The position numbers were made by a program, and so were the translations under genes. A stretch of 60,000 nt of DNA from Antedon mediterranea (Eukaryota > Echinodermata > Crinoidea > Comatulida > Antedonidae). This document shows positions 49,223 through 60,000 of the stretch, one piece after another. The stretch spans positions 895,001-955,000 of the forward strand of contig NC_092670.1 of assembly GCF_964355755.1 (NCBI RefSeq), in the 5' to 3' direction. The notes beneath the pieces are model-generated. The model saw only the letters and a list, made by a program, of their open reading frames with translations, was not told the origin of the DNA and ran no database searches. How positions within the stretch are numbered: position 1 is the stretch's first letter; each line of letters starts with the position of its first letter.

Positions 49223-50138
49223 TTAGTTTGTGGCAGACTTTCTTTGTTTTTTTCCTTGAGATTTTCTCAATTTTTCTTTGTTTTGTTTTTGGTCTTCTTT
49301 CATCTTCTTTACAAGTGTTTGTAGCTAGAAAAGGAAATCAATGACGAAAAAATAATTTAAAAATAAAATCAACTATAATAATAATAATATTTATATACTG
49401 TAGCGCCCTTTTCATTTTTCCTTTTTATTTACTGAACTTAAACATTTTATAATTGAAAAAATTTTGAATTGAAAAAATATATTTTATATTTGATGTTGAA
49501 ATTTGTGCGTTTTATTGTAAGATGATGTAATCCATCTCCTTCTTTGTTAATTGCCCCATGAGAGATGAATAAAGATATATACTCATACTGATAGCATTTT
49601 AAGATATAGATAATCTATGTGTACATTACACACACTTACCGACTTCCTGGACTTTTTCTTAACAAGTTCTTTATCAGTTGTGTCCATCTCATTGTCTCTG
49701 TCGCTCCAATTATGCGTCATTTCATCCCATTCAAAATCAACTGGAGATGTTTCTTCTAAACGGTTATTATTATGATTGTTTTTCACCTCTGGATTCGAGT
49801 CCTTTGTTGACAAGTATTTACCATTTGTTTGAGATAATCTATTAGACTTCTTTAATTTCTTTTGTGATTTATCTTTAATGTCCGTTTCAGAAGCCGATCT
49901 CTTTTGAACAGGAATTTCTGTTTCAGATGGAGTTACCTTTTCTATAGTTGTTTCAGCAACATTTTCTTTCTCTATAATATTTTCTGATATGCCTTGGATT
50001 GGTTTGACAGAAGTTGACGGAATATCTTGTACTTGCGTAGATGTGGAAGGAACACTTATTTTATTCCGTAAAGAAAATTGCTCAGCATCAATGTAATAAC
50101 TTTCTTCTGCGTTAATTTCTCTTTTTTCATCCGCATTT
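49223..50138 (-). other. Exons for the charged C-terminal extension of TBL3
   Basis: Exon 50138-49640 (499 bp) and exon 49324-49223 (102 bp) continue the frame past the Utp13 domain. The 166 + 33 residues are low-complexity and polar, for example KDKSQKKLKKSNRL, ELVKKKSRKS and KKMKEDQKQNKEKLRKSQGK. This is consistent with a disordered, basic nucleolar tail. One less charged segment, SPVDFEWDEMTHNW, stands out as a possible short binding motif. No domain is recognised. Confidence 0.75.
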
Positions 50139-53100
50139 CTATAGAAATAAACATTTATTTAAAAAAAAATTTAATAAAAATAATTTATTTGGAAGCTACA
50201 CTCTTAAAACAGTGACACACTTCTTGAATGAAGGTGCGTCTAGAGTAATACAAATAAAAGAAAAGTGATTTAACGATAGGTCTATTTACAAGAAAACTAA
50301 ATTATTTACAAAATATAATACAGGGTTAAAAACAAATATTACTTTCCCTTCTATTTTTCCACAAATAAAGAAATTCAATATTAGGTGTGCACTTTACCCT
50401 TCCCTCATACAGACACCCAATCATTTCTTAGTAAACATTATTTATCATTTATTTATTCAACTCACTGTATAGAGGGTGCTGTTACTGTTCGTAATCTATG
50501 CCAAGTGTACTCAACAAACATCGATTGCTCCATTAAACGATTCATTCGTGAGAAATGTCTCTCTAAAACAAAATTGAAATCATGGTAAAATCATTTTTCT
50601 AGGTTTCCGAATCAAATAATTAATATTCAAAATGGGTATAATATTCTTTCAATATTAATAAAGTGATATAATTGTTGAATATTGCTATAGTTAACGTACG
50701 AGTGTAAGGTAACAAGCCTTCAAGACTCTCTGTAATGTTGACACACTCCAAAAGCTGGGCCTGTGAAAACTGACTGAGCACCGTGTTCACTACAGCTTGG
50801 GCTACATGACAGTGCTTAGAGTTGGTGTTCCACTGAACGGCAAACTTCAGTAATGCATCTAAAGAAAAACAATTGAAAGTTAAGCACTGTTTACACTATC
50901 AAACTAGTGCCCAAATATGGTAGTAATATGATGTCATCGTGTCCATATGAGCACATCACATTTTTGTTGTCACATACAGTTTGGTAGTGTAGACAATAGA
51001 AATCACAATGTAATGCTATATTTAGAACTTGATGGATGGATTCAATAAAAATGGAAACAGAGATTATGCACTTAATTACCTGTATGGTATTTATAATATA
51101 AGAAAGGAAAGGTTTTGATAGATCTATTTCAAAATATTATGTTAGTCTTACCTATTTGATCAAGTCTGAGTTTTGCAATAATATTTGCAAGACATGCTTT
51201 GCCATCGGATTCATTTAACATCCCTGCAGAAATAAATAAATTTATCAGTGTTTGTGATCAAAGCAATAAAGCTTACTTAGACTGTCTCACTCAATATTTC
51301 AATCTTTTTCTTATAATTATATCATGTTAAGAAATAAAAGATGGCAGACGACTAATGTTTCAAACAAGTGCATGCATGTTAATGTTTTAATGTTTGTATC
51401 GCACACAAAAATGATCAAAATGACGGCAACCAAAACTACGTAATTAAGTCCATTAAATACCTTTTAAAATATTAAGAAGTCTAAATGGTTGTTCCAACGT
51501 TAGAGCCAACCCGATTGCTTTCTTGAAATTTTTACCAATAATCATGTTTGATAGTTGCTGTAGTCTGCGAAAAAAACAAATACAACAATATATTAAATTG
51601 TTTAGCATTCTACAAAATTCTATCATAGAAGAAAATATGTTTAAAAAAAAGTTACCTAATGTTTAATTCATACTTCAACACATCAATGATCCATGTACTA
51701 ACTAAAATTGTAATAAAATTGAGCTTTAAAAATAAAAACAGAGTGTCTCACTTGATAACTTGATCCTCTTCTTTTGATTGGTTCTCTTCCCATTCCCTTT
51801 CTGTTACATCCTACGCACAAACAGTTTAAAATATTATTTAATAACAATAATAATATATCCTGGATTTATATACGCTGAACATTATTACCCCAGACATTTG
51901 TTTTTGGATCAAACACATATGGAAACATACTCCCATCAAATGCAGCTAGTAATCAGCGCAAAGCTGTGTCTTTATCTAACCGGGTACCCATTTATACATT
52001 TGGTTGGAGAGAGGCAAACATAATTAAAGTATCTTGCCTAGGATACAAGCAACGTGACGAGAGTTGGATTCAAACCACGATCAGTAGTCCAACTTCCAAC
52101 ACACTGCACCACATGCCCTTATTTATATTGGTTTATACAAGTCTATAAAATCACTAGCAACATCGGTGAAAATGTCACCCAATTTGATGTAAATACATTC
52201 AATTCTCTGTACTGTATCACCATATATGGTATTACCTGTGCAGTATCATAGGCAAGTTCTGTCATGCAGTGTCATATATGTATCACATGTGATGTCTGTA
52301 ATATGTTATGGCCTATTATTAGAAACAAAGACAATACTGATAATCGGCTAAAATATGTTTTCTCAACACTACCTTATCTTACAATGGTATGTAAACAGTG
52401 CATATTTCTAAGATTTCTAACCTTCCAGAAAGCAATGACAGAGTCTGCCCCTCCCGTAGCAACAGTATCTTCTGATGAATTGACGGTAAGTGCCCAGAGC
52501 TTGTCGCTATGTTCATCGTAAGTTGTAAGACATTCGTTATCTTTGATTGACCAAATCTTTAAAAGTCCATCTGATCCACTGTAAATAAAACATGACAAGA
52601 AATATTTTATAATTTTTTAAATCTGAATGAAACAAGAAAGAAACAACTCACCCAAGTTATAAATGCTATATTTACAAAGATAAATTACAAAAAAACACTT
52701 TAAAATGATACTTTTACTTTTAAGTTTAGGCATGTGTTCCTGATCCAGTAATTTTTTAATAGAATACAACTTTTAAAATGAAAGAATTACAAAAATTACC
52801 TGGACAATAACTGCATTCCTCTTGTAAGGAAGGCGACTCGTAAAACTGAAGTATCATGTCCTTGAAAAGTCTGCAATGATAAAAGAAAATATTCTAGATA
52901 ACAGGGCATGATATAACAGGACTATTGCATGCTATAACAGGCCTAGAGCGTGATATAACAGGACTATTGCGTGATATAACAGGCCTATTGCTTGATATAA
53001 CAGGCCTAAGGCGTGATATAACAGGCCTAAGGTGTAACATAACAGGCCTAGGGTGTGATATAACAGGACTAGAGCGTGATATAACAGGACTATTGCGTGA

Positions 53101-56100
53101 TATAACAGGACTATTGTGTGATATAACAGGACTATTGCGTGATATAACAGGCTTAAGGTGTGTTATAACAGGCCCAGAGCGTGATATAACAGGCCAAGTG
53201 CATTGCATACAATTTGGAGGCCAGACTACCACCAATTTTGCCTACTGACTTCAATGAATTTTATTATTTCGGTAACTAACCTTAACACAACTAAAATCTG
53301 TAATTGACCAGATCTTTATTGTGCCATCAGCTGAGCTAGTGGCTACAACCTGATCTGCTGGAGAGAACTGAACACACCAGATGCTTCTCTTGTGACCTCG
53401 AAAGGTTCCCAAAAATGTGTGGTTCTCCAAATTCCAAAGCTTAGCAGTTTTGTCAAGAGAGGCAGTCACCAGCAGTTTATCATTGGGTGCCACGGCGACG
53501 CTGTTGATGTCCTATAAATTTATAAAAATCAAATATTATTTATAGAAGTTATTGATTATTTATAGAAAAAAATTGTAATTAAGGTTTTATTTTGGGTAGA
53601 AAAAATACATTTTGACTTGACCGGATGCTTTAAGCTCTGTCTACACTATCAAACTATGTAATAATGGACATGACAATGTCATATCACTACCATATTTGGG
53701 GACATTTTTTTTGTGATATAAAGTGTGATGGTGTAGACGGAGCTTTAGAAATTCACCACAAGCTTTTCAATTTGATGTCACAACAAATACATTGACATGT
53801 ACATTTACATTCACATACAATTGAAGCAAAGATGTATTAATGTGTTTGATTAGGTTACCTTTTCGTGAGCTCGGTGTGTAAAGTTAACTGCCAGGTGTTG
53901 TGGTGAATTACTTGGTTTTAGGTTTTCTGGAATATTCCAAACTTTCACAGTGCAGTCTTCACTGCCAGACACAATGAAGTTACCCGACAACCTATTTTAA
54001 AAAGCAGTGGGTAAAGCACAGGCACATTCAACATTTTATTTGTCCAAAGGGGAATTCATGTTGACATACTATTGCTCAAAATTAATATGTTAGTACCACG
54101 GAAAAAGACAATAATATTTGAGAGCTACAAAATTACTCTGATAAACAATGAAAGTCATACAGCTAGTTCAAAATGATTTTAAATTATGAAAATGTTTTAC
54201 CTACCTAGACAAAGCAATTGCTCCTACTGAGTGGGTATGACCAAATGCAACTCCTATGCACTCAAACTTCTGCTCAGTGTTCATTTTCCAAAGCCTAACT
54301 GTATTATCCTATGAGATGTTAGAAAAAAAGACAGATTTCTAGAGTGTGAGTAACCATGCAGGAAAAAACTATTTGTAGGTTAACAAAAGTGGAGTGTTTA
54401 AGTCTGTTTCAATATCATTGTTTTTTGTCAACTTTTTTCACAATTCAGTTTTACACTGCAACAAAATTAAGTTATGATTATTGATGAATTTTTGAATAAA
54501 GATATCTTTATAGTTATTGAAAATTATGGTAATAAATCCAAGCACATTGAAAGAGAATAAATTATTTATAAGTATTTACAAGAATATAGTGAACTCCTTT
54601 ACTTTACCTTAGAGCTACTTGCCATAGTCTTCTTATCGTTAAATACATCAACAGACAACACAATGTCTACAATCAAATGATAACAATAAAACAAAATGTT
54701 ATTAAGTCTTGAAATGAATGATTGCAAAGTTATGTTATCAACATATCAAAGAACTCGTACATACCTGTGTGACCTCGCAAAATTTGACAGTTCAGAGTTG
54801 AAATGTCATAAACCTTGACATATTCACTGTTTGTTGCTACGACGAGGTGAGAATCATCAGAACCAGCAAACTTTACATCTAGAACTTCATCATTAAATCC
54901 AACAAACTAAAAGTAGAAAAACACAGTAAAATAATTAAAAAGTTAGTGATTGTTAATCAGAAAATAGGTAGGTCATATATCATGTGTACAACTGGTATGG
55001 CAAATGATGACTAAAACACCTCCCTACTAACATACTTAGCTGTTAGGACCAATTTACACAGACGAGCAGTGTGCCCACAAAGAGGATGTATATATCCTCA
55101 AAGGAAACCAGCCGTCCACTCCATGCTTTGTGTAAATGGTCATAAGGAATAACATAGATTCTATATTTTTATTACCGTTACCGCTCATCTGTGTAAATTG
55201 GCCTTAAGTGAGCTGGAATATTTGTTTGTAACAATCTGCCCAATAAATAATCAAATTGTTATTGTCATAATCTGTAACACATACTACTGACCTGTTTATG
55301 CAAATCACCACCATCAACATTGTAAAAAAGAATATGATGATCATAGGTGACTAGCATTATCTGACCAATAGCTGGACACAATTCTGCACATGTGATCACA
55401 CTGGTTAATTCGCCATTCTCACCACGAACTGGTATCGTCGTGGCAACCGTTGTCTGTTGATAAACTACCTGACCATTTACAGAATCAATTCCTCGAAGGT
55501 ACCCTGATTTTAAAGAAATATACATTAATAAAATGTTTTAGAAGAGTTAATGCATGTTATCCAGGCATACATTATGGGAATTGGACTCTTCCATTAATAT
55601 TGATATATTTATATATATATATGATATGATGATATAAATATATAAATATTCATACTAAAACACGTTTGAATTACCGAGTGATCCACCAATCATCACTACA
55701 GGATTATTGCAGGAAAAGCCAAGTCTCTCTTGACAATCTGGTGGTATCCAAAAAGCACTCTCAACCACCTAAAAAAAAGTAAACATTTAATTATATACAG
55801 GGACTAATAACCATTGCCATAAGTCTTTGTACGTATGAACTTCAAAATAACAATGTGAATGATGGCTGCATTATATTTTGAGTGTTATACAGTTGCTGAG
55901 CACCTTACCTCCATTACAGGGATGGTGTTGATTGGTTCAGTTGTTTCTACATTCCATATTACCAAAACTTTGTCTCTTCCACCAGAAACCATTCTGTGTC
56001 CATCCGAAGAGAAATCTAAACTTGTGACCGTTCCATAATGGGTCTCTAAGCCCACCTTCAACCTGAAATTACCGTTTTACATTAAAATAATTCATTTATT

Positions 56101-59100
56101 CACATGTCTTTAGTCATGGTTTAAAAAAAATTAAAGTACATAAATGATGGTAAGGATCCTGCATAAAGAAGTTTCTGTTTTTGCAGAACCTATTTACATA
56201 AATCATAAAAATAAAACACAACATACGGTAAATAAAATAAAAGGGAGAAAGAAATGTTGTTTCCTAACACATTGCTTATAATTATAGCATTTATATTTAC
56301 ATTCATAAACTTATAAAGAAACTTACTTGCTATTTTGTAGATCCCAAACATATATAAAGGATCCAGCACAAGAAAACAACAGTAATTTCTCAATATTCGG
56401 ATGAAACTTCAGATAACTATGAACAAACAATGTATAAAGTAAGTTATTTGCTAGGCCTAGCTGGATACATGTGTATCCAGCTAGGCCTAGCTGGATACAT
56501 GTGTATCCTATATGAATTTAAAGCAAGGCTCAGCATACTTTACAAGCCACGACACTGGGTTACGCATGTTAACTACCAAAACACAGTTCCACTTTTATTT
56601 ATTTATTTCTTTATTTCTTTTTGTTCCGAATTTAATGGTATTGTATCCAGATTAGAACCAAGTATACTGGGTTTGAAATGTAAACACCATAACATTGGAC
56701 AATTATAACAATTTAACTAGGTTATTGATAATAAAATAATGTACAGTATTCACACATACCTTACAACTGAGTGACTACCCTTTAAGTTGTGTGTGCAGTA
56801 CTGTTGTACTATGTCCCAAATTTTAATTGTGTGGTCACCACTGCCAGTGGCTAAGAGTGTGGAGGTTGCATCAAATGCCATACTGACAATCGGGGCTGTG
56901 TGAATTGCCTTAGTAAATAATTACAACGAAAGTGGTATTCATTTCATATGCATATATTATCATTATTTCATAGCATATTATAATACAAGCAGCTACTAGA
57001 CAAGTTGTTCACAAAGTTGTAAAAACTATTTTCAGCTAGATCCCTGCTAGAAATATAACTCTTTCAAACTATCCAAGTGTAATAAATTATCATTCCTAAC
57101 AAATACAGTAGCATAGTGTAGAATAGATGTTTTGATTTAAGAAACCATGTATAATTATTATAAGAACAATCAGGAACATTCCAGTATGCTATTAAGTATA
57201 AAGAACGATCTAGAAGGATAGGAACATCTTGTATATAAAGAGATGTAAAACGATTGTAAGGGTGTTGGATATTCGATTGTAAAAGTTATTGTAAAGCTGT
57301 TGTTTAAAGTGCTTACTGGATTGTTGAAAGTTGAAGTTGATTGAAATTAAAGCTTTGTTTTGAGTTATTTTACAACTTTGTGGATTTTGTGTTTATACTT
57401 TTATATCACAATGGAGTTCCTAAATATTTTCAACAGCTCGGAAACATACGTAAGAGTAGTTCGTGACACCAATCCTAACTTGCCTACTTTGTTTAAGGAT
57501 GCAAATGTGTATTGCATAGATTGATGATGAAGTTTAAATAATATCATAAATCCAGATCATTTGCAAAACACAATATACCTTCCAAGTGCGGACACATGTC
57601 TCTTCCTTCCAATCCCACTGACGAATAAGAAGACTCCTATAGGCAATCACTACAATCTATTTTTAGAAGAAATAAAATCAGGTACTATTCTATTTTGCAA
57701 TTAAATCTACGGGAATAGAGAGATTGGTAGAACAATTGAATTAACACATAAAGTCTTTCCTCATTATAAGTCCGTCCTCATCTAAGTTTGTCCTCATCTA
57801 AATTCTCCCTAAATAAAAGCTGGTCAGCTTACCTGATCATCTTGACTGACACTAAAACAAGTCACTTCATCATCATCCTGTAGAAATAACAATACAATAA
57901 AAGGTTAAAACAGAAATGGTTCAGTTTGAGGTGACATTCATGGTTTTCATGCCAATCACAAAGATTTCTGGCCGATGGGATTCCTATGTTAAACTTATTG
58001 ACAATGCCATTTATATTGAGTCCATCATGATTTTAGATTTTATGTCATAACGATGATGCAGTTTTCCTCCTCTGTAGACCTTTACTGACCTGTTTTAGAG
58101 AATGTAGAACTTTGCCAGATGTGGCTTCTAATATTTTGACTGCTTCCCCGCAAGTACAGAAGATATACCGACCATCCTTAGATATTTCTACCTTGCCACC
58201 AGTGTAAACAGACTCAATTTTATGCACAACACTCAAGCTGAAAAAAGTAAAAGTTTGATCATAAACTTTGCCTACATAAACTAATATTGTTGTTGGATGG
58301 AAATACAATCATCATTTTCGTATTTCACATCATATTCTTAAAACAATTAAATGTCAAGTGTTCTGTTCTTTGTAGGGCGCCATATAAAAACTTGTATAGA
58401 ATAGAATAGAAAATAAGTTTAAATAATATGAATTAATATGAATAAATAATATGAATAGGATACAAAACAACAAGAAGAATGTACAATGCATACAATATTG
58501 CATTATTATTGCACATTTTAAATAATCAATAAAACAGGCTTTCATTTTACTTTATTATTATTAGTCTATATGCCCTAGCCTATATATTATAGGCCTATTT
58601 ATTATTAAATTTAAATTTCACACTTCATTCATTTCATGGCCGGCCCGGCCGCGATTTTTTTTTTCGTACATAAGTTGGGGACCCCCTCATGAAACGTCAC
58701 AAAATAAACATGAATAATTCATCAGTTAAATTTTCTTGTTCCGTGTGCACCCAAGCGTATAGCAACAAGAAGTGATTACACAAGATTCTAGGCCTATCTC
58801 CGCTATTGTTGCGGCGTGCGATTTCATAGAAGAATAGCGGCGTTTTGTGTGGATTGTCGAAATAATCAGCCTTTAGTTTATGGTGTTTTTAATATAATTT
58901 ATTACTAAAGAATTACGTGTTAAAACTATAGTTTCTATTAATACTATTAGGCCTAATTATTAGTCTCTAAACCCATGTCTATTCTAGTAGTAGCTGTGTG
59001 GTGTGGGTGTGTGTGACGTGTGTGTGTATTTATAGGTATGACCAAAGATAGTAAGTGTAACTATCTTTGGTATGACACAATCCGAATAATAAGTCAGCAA

Positions 59101-60000
59101 AATTAAACAATAAACATTACACAAAAATACATTTTTTATTCTCGTGGGTCAAATCTTCCCATCTCATGTGTTCATATACGCGCATTTTTAAAATTCCTTT
59201 GAGTACATGCATATTGTTTGATAATAAAATAGCAGAATTAAAAAAATACAGTACACAAATTTTTATACACATTCTTTATTCTTGTGGGTCTAAGCTTTCT
59301 TTGGGCTATGTCCAATGAATTACTACTTAGTTTAATGTCTTGCCTAGCTGTCGATTAGCCTCGACTCGACACATTTTGTGTGAAGAAGAGTGCGCGAAGG
59401 CAATCACGTGAATTGACTTGCAATCCTAGGCCTACTATACTGTAGAAAGTATCGTATCGCAGTTGTGTAATCACTTCTTGTTGCTATACGCTTGGGTGCA
59501 CACGGAACAACAAATTTAACTGATGAATTATTCATGTTTATTTTGTGACGTTTCATGAAGGGGTCCCCAACTTATGTACGAAAAAAAAAATCGCGGCAAA
59601 GTCCCAGTTGTTTCACAAAGGACCAAGCCTCCTACCTTGGACCAACCAAGGTATAAAATCTAGAGGCCTATCTAACTAATATTATAATACTCTACAAATA
59701 CAAATAATAAATACCTAGAAATACTATTCTAAAAGTGCTGGAAACCTCCACTGTTATATCTCTCATCCGTAGGAATACCGCTCTATAGCTAGGCCTAGCC
59801 AGGTAGTAGTCGGCCTCACGATAGATACTAGAACGGCTTGGTGCGTCGCGTGTAGCGTGACGTGAGTATGGTTGTTGGTGGTTGGGAGGCCTAACTATTA
59901 TTAAGTAAGCTAAACATATTTATAGGCTCGAAATACCAATATTATAAATTTGTAATATATTATTTATTTATCTTTATAAATTACTTACCTTTGTTTTAAC
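49223..60000 (-). CDS. TBL3: TBL3 / UTP13, WD40 protein of the SSU processome (5' end outside window)
   Basis: Exons in transcript order: 60000-59989 (partial), 58237-58090, 57877-57833, 57656-57579, 56908-56760, 56416-56327, 56062-55909, 55768-55675, 55503-55292, 54906-54765, 54666-54608, 54308-54205, 53991-53859, 53511-53281, 52870-52800, 52578-52422, 51810-51752, 51564-51461, 51223-51152, 50858-50700, 50562-50466, 50138-49640, 49324-49223. All have GT/AG borders and one continuous frame, 989 codons to the TAA at 49223-49225. WD40 repeats recur with IKIWD, LVIWN, VRLWK, VKVWN, AKLWN and IKIWS strand ends; APNDKLLVTASLDKTAKLWN and SPADQVVATSSADGTIKIWS match vertebrate TBL3 closely. Exons 17-21 encode the helical Utp13 domain (WNTNSKHCHVAQAV, LLPYTQRHF). 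TBL3 is the UTP-B subunit Utp13, acting in nucleolar 18S rRNA processing. The last two exons add ~199 Lys/Glu-rich residues beyond the human protein's end. Confidence 0.93.
50880..50999. mobile_element. MITE, copy 1 of an intronic family
   Basis: About 120 bp with inverted ends: GTTTACACTATCAAACT at the left and AGTTTGGTAGTGTAGAC at the right. It shares CCAAATATGGTAGTAATATG with the element at 53631 (there on the other strand). Located in a TBL3 intron. Confidence 0.65.
52905..53200. repeat. 21-bp minisatellite in a TBL3 intron, ~14 copies
   Basis: Tandem GTGATATAACAGGCCTATTG-C units with variants ACTATTGC, CTAGAGC, CTAAGGC. Because 21 is a multiple of three, the array stays open in frames on both strands (DITGLLR and PVISRNS heptads). 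It lies wholly between TBL3 exons (52870 and 53281), so it is not coding. Confidence 0.95.
53631..53747. mobile_element. MITE, copy 2 of an intronic family
   Basis: AAGCTCTGTCTACACTATCA at the left is inverted as TGATGGTGTAGACGGAGCTT at the right; total ~117 bp. Related to the element at 50880. Confidence 0.75.
55042..55207. mobile_element. ~165-bp MITE in a TBL3 intron
   Basis: Left end TTAGGACCAATTTACACAGA, right end TCTGTGTAAATTGGCCTTAA, inverted over about 25 bp with a few mismatches (GACGAGC / GCTCATC included). Not coding. Confidence 0.75.
56449..56508. repeat. Two 29-bp direct repeats containing a 16-bp palindrome
   Basis: CTAGGCCTAGCTGGATACAT occurs twice, each followed by GTGTATCC, so GGATACATGTGTATCC is a palindrome in both. 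Within a TBL3 intron. Confidence 0.85.
57118..57411. mobile_element. Possible solo LTR in a TBL3 intron
   Basis: A ~290-bp stretch starting TGTAGAATAG and ending TATCACA, with an internal TATATAAAGAG box and ATTAAAGC poly(A)-like signal, then TGGAGTTCC, which could be a primer-binding site. No matching target duplication and no second LTR are visible in the window, so this is weak. Confidence 0.25.
58650..59597. mobile_element. ~950-bp TIR element with ~133-bp arms in TBL3 intron 1
   Basis: The left arm (58650-58782), starting CGCGATTTTTTTTTTCG and including AAGTTGGGGACC, CGTCACAAAATAAACATG and AGCAACAAGAAGTGATTACA, returns inverted at 59463-59597 with few mismatches. The ~680-bp centre has a small hairpin ACCAAAGATAGT / ACTATCTTTGGT near 59040-59071 and no long open frame. 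Non-autonomous DNA transposon of undetermined superfamily. Confidence 0.85.

Noticed and set aside
52925-53248. 107-codon + strand and 113-codon - strand repeat-protein frames
   Set aside because: They come from the 21-bp minisatellite, which lies inside a TBL3 intron bounded by well-supported exons.

Overview
The window looks like nuclear DNA of a marine invertebrate, most likely an echinoderm (class not determined). Reasons: AT-rich spacers, core histone proteins of deuterostome type (H2B begins [14 protein letters not shown]), the frequent AGGCCTA motif, intron-rich genes and dense non-autonomous transposons. The taxonomic call is an inference from protein flavour and repeats, not a database result.

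Region 1 (about 1-22,100) holds two tandem ~11-kb copies of a replication-dependent histone repeat. All genes are on the + strand in the order H1-H4-H3-H2B-H2A. Each gene is intronless, has a TATA-like box, and ends in the histone 3' stem-loop (GGCTCTTTTCAGAGCC, or AGGGCC on the 3' arm in H2A) followed by a purine-rich U7-type element. The core histone proteins are identical between copies, but the spacers differ by private insertions. Copy A carries a 1.4-kb TIR element with long G and C tracts, a LINE fragment with a nested foldback element, and a 34-bp minisatellite upstream of H2A. Copy B carries a ~2-kb transposon inside the H1 coding sequence (9-bp target duplication), an 854-bp Harbinger-like MITE, and smaller insertions. 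The H1 insertion separates that gene from its last codons and its stem-loop.

Region 2 (22,100-24,600) has no confident gene. A GC-richer patch at 23,980-24,480 has splice-like signals on the - strand.

Region 3 (24,602-44,899) is a 20-kb head-to-tail array of 13 units of a non-autonomous rolling-circle element, Helitron2/Helentron-like (HINE/DINE-type). Units have an optional iterated 5' hairpin block, an (ATC)n microsatellite, a ~1.52-kb body with up to three TGACGTCA palindromes ~177 bp apart, and a 3' end with an internal copy of the 5' inverted repeat, a perfect 9-bp-stem hairpin and a terminal CTAG. One divergent unit shows matched changes at the three pairing sites.

Region 4 (45,400-48,000) is a five-exon + strand gene whose model gives a 244-residue protein: N-terminal TIR-like domain, short linker, C-terminal Death domain. 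This is the reverse of MyD88 order, so it is a candidate innate-immune adaptor or regulator.

Region 5 (49,223 to beyond 60,000) is a - strand TBL3/UTP13 gene (WD40 protein of the U3 snoRNP small-subunit processome). Twenty-two complete exons and the end of one upstream exon can be traced with consistent phase, giving 989 codons, including a ~199-residue lysine/glutamate-rich C-terminal extension. Its introns hold MITEs, a 21-bp minisatellite and a ~950-bp foldback element.
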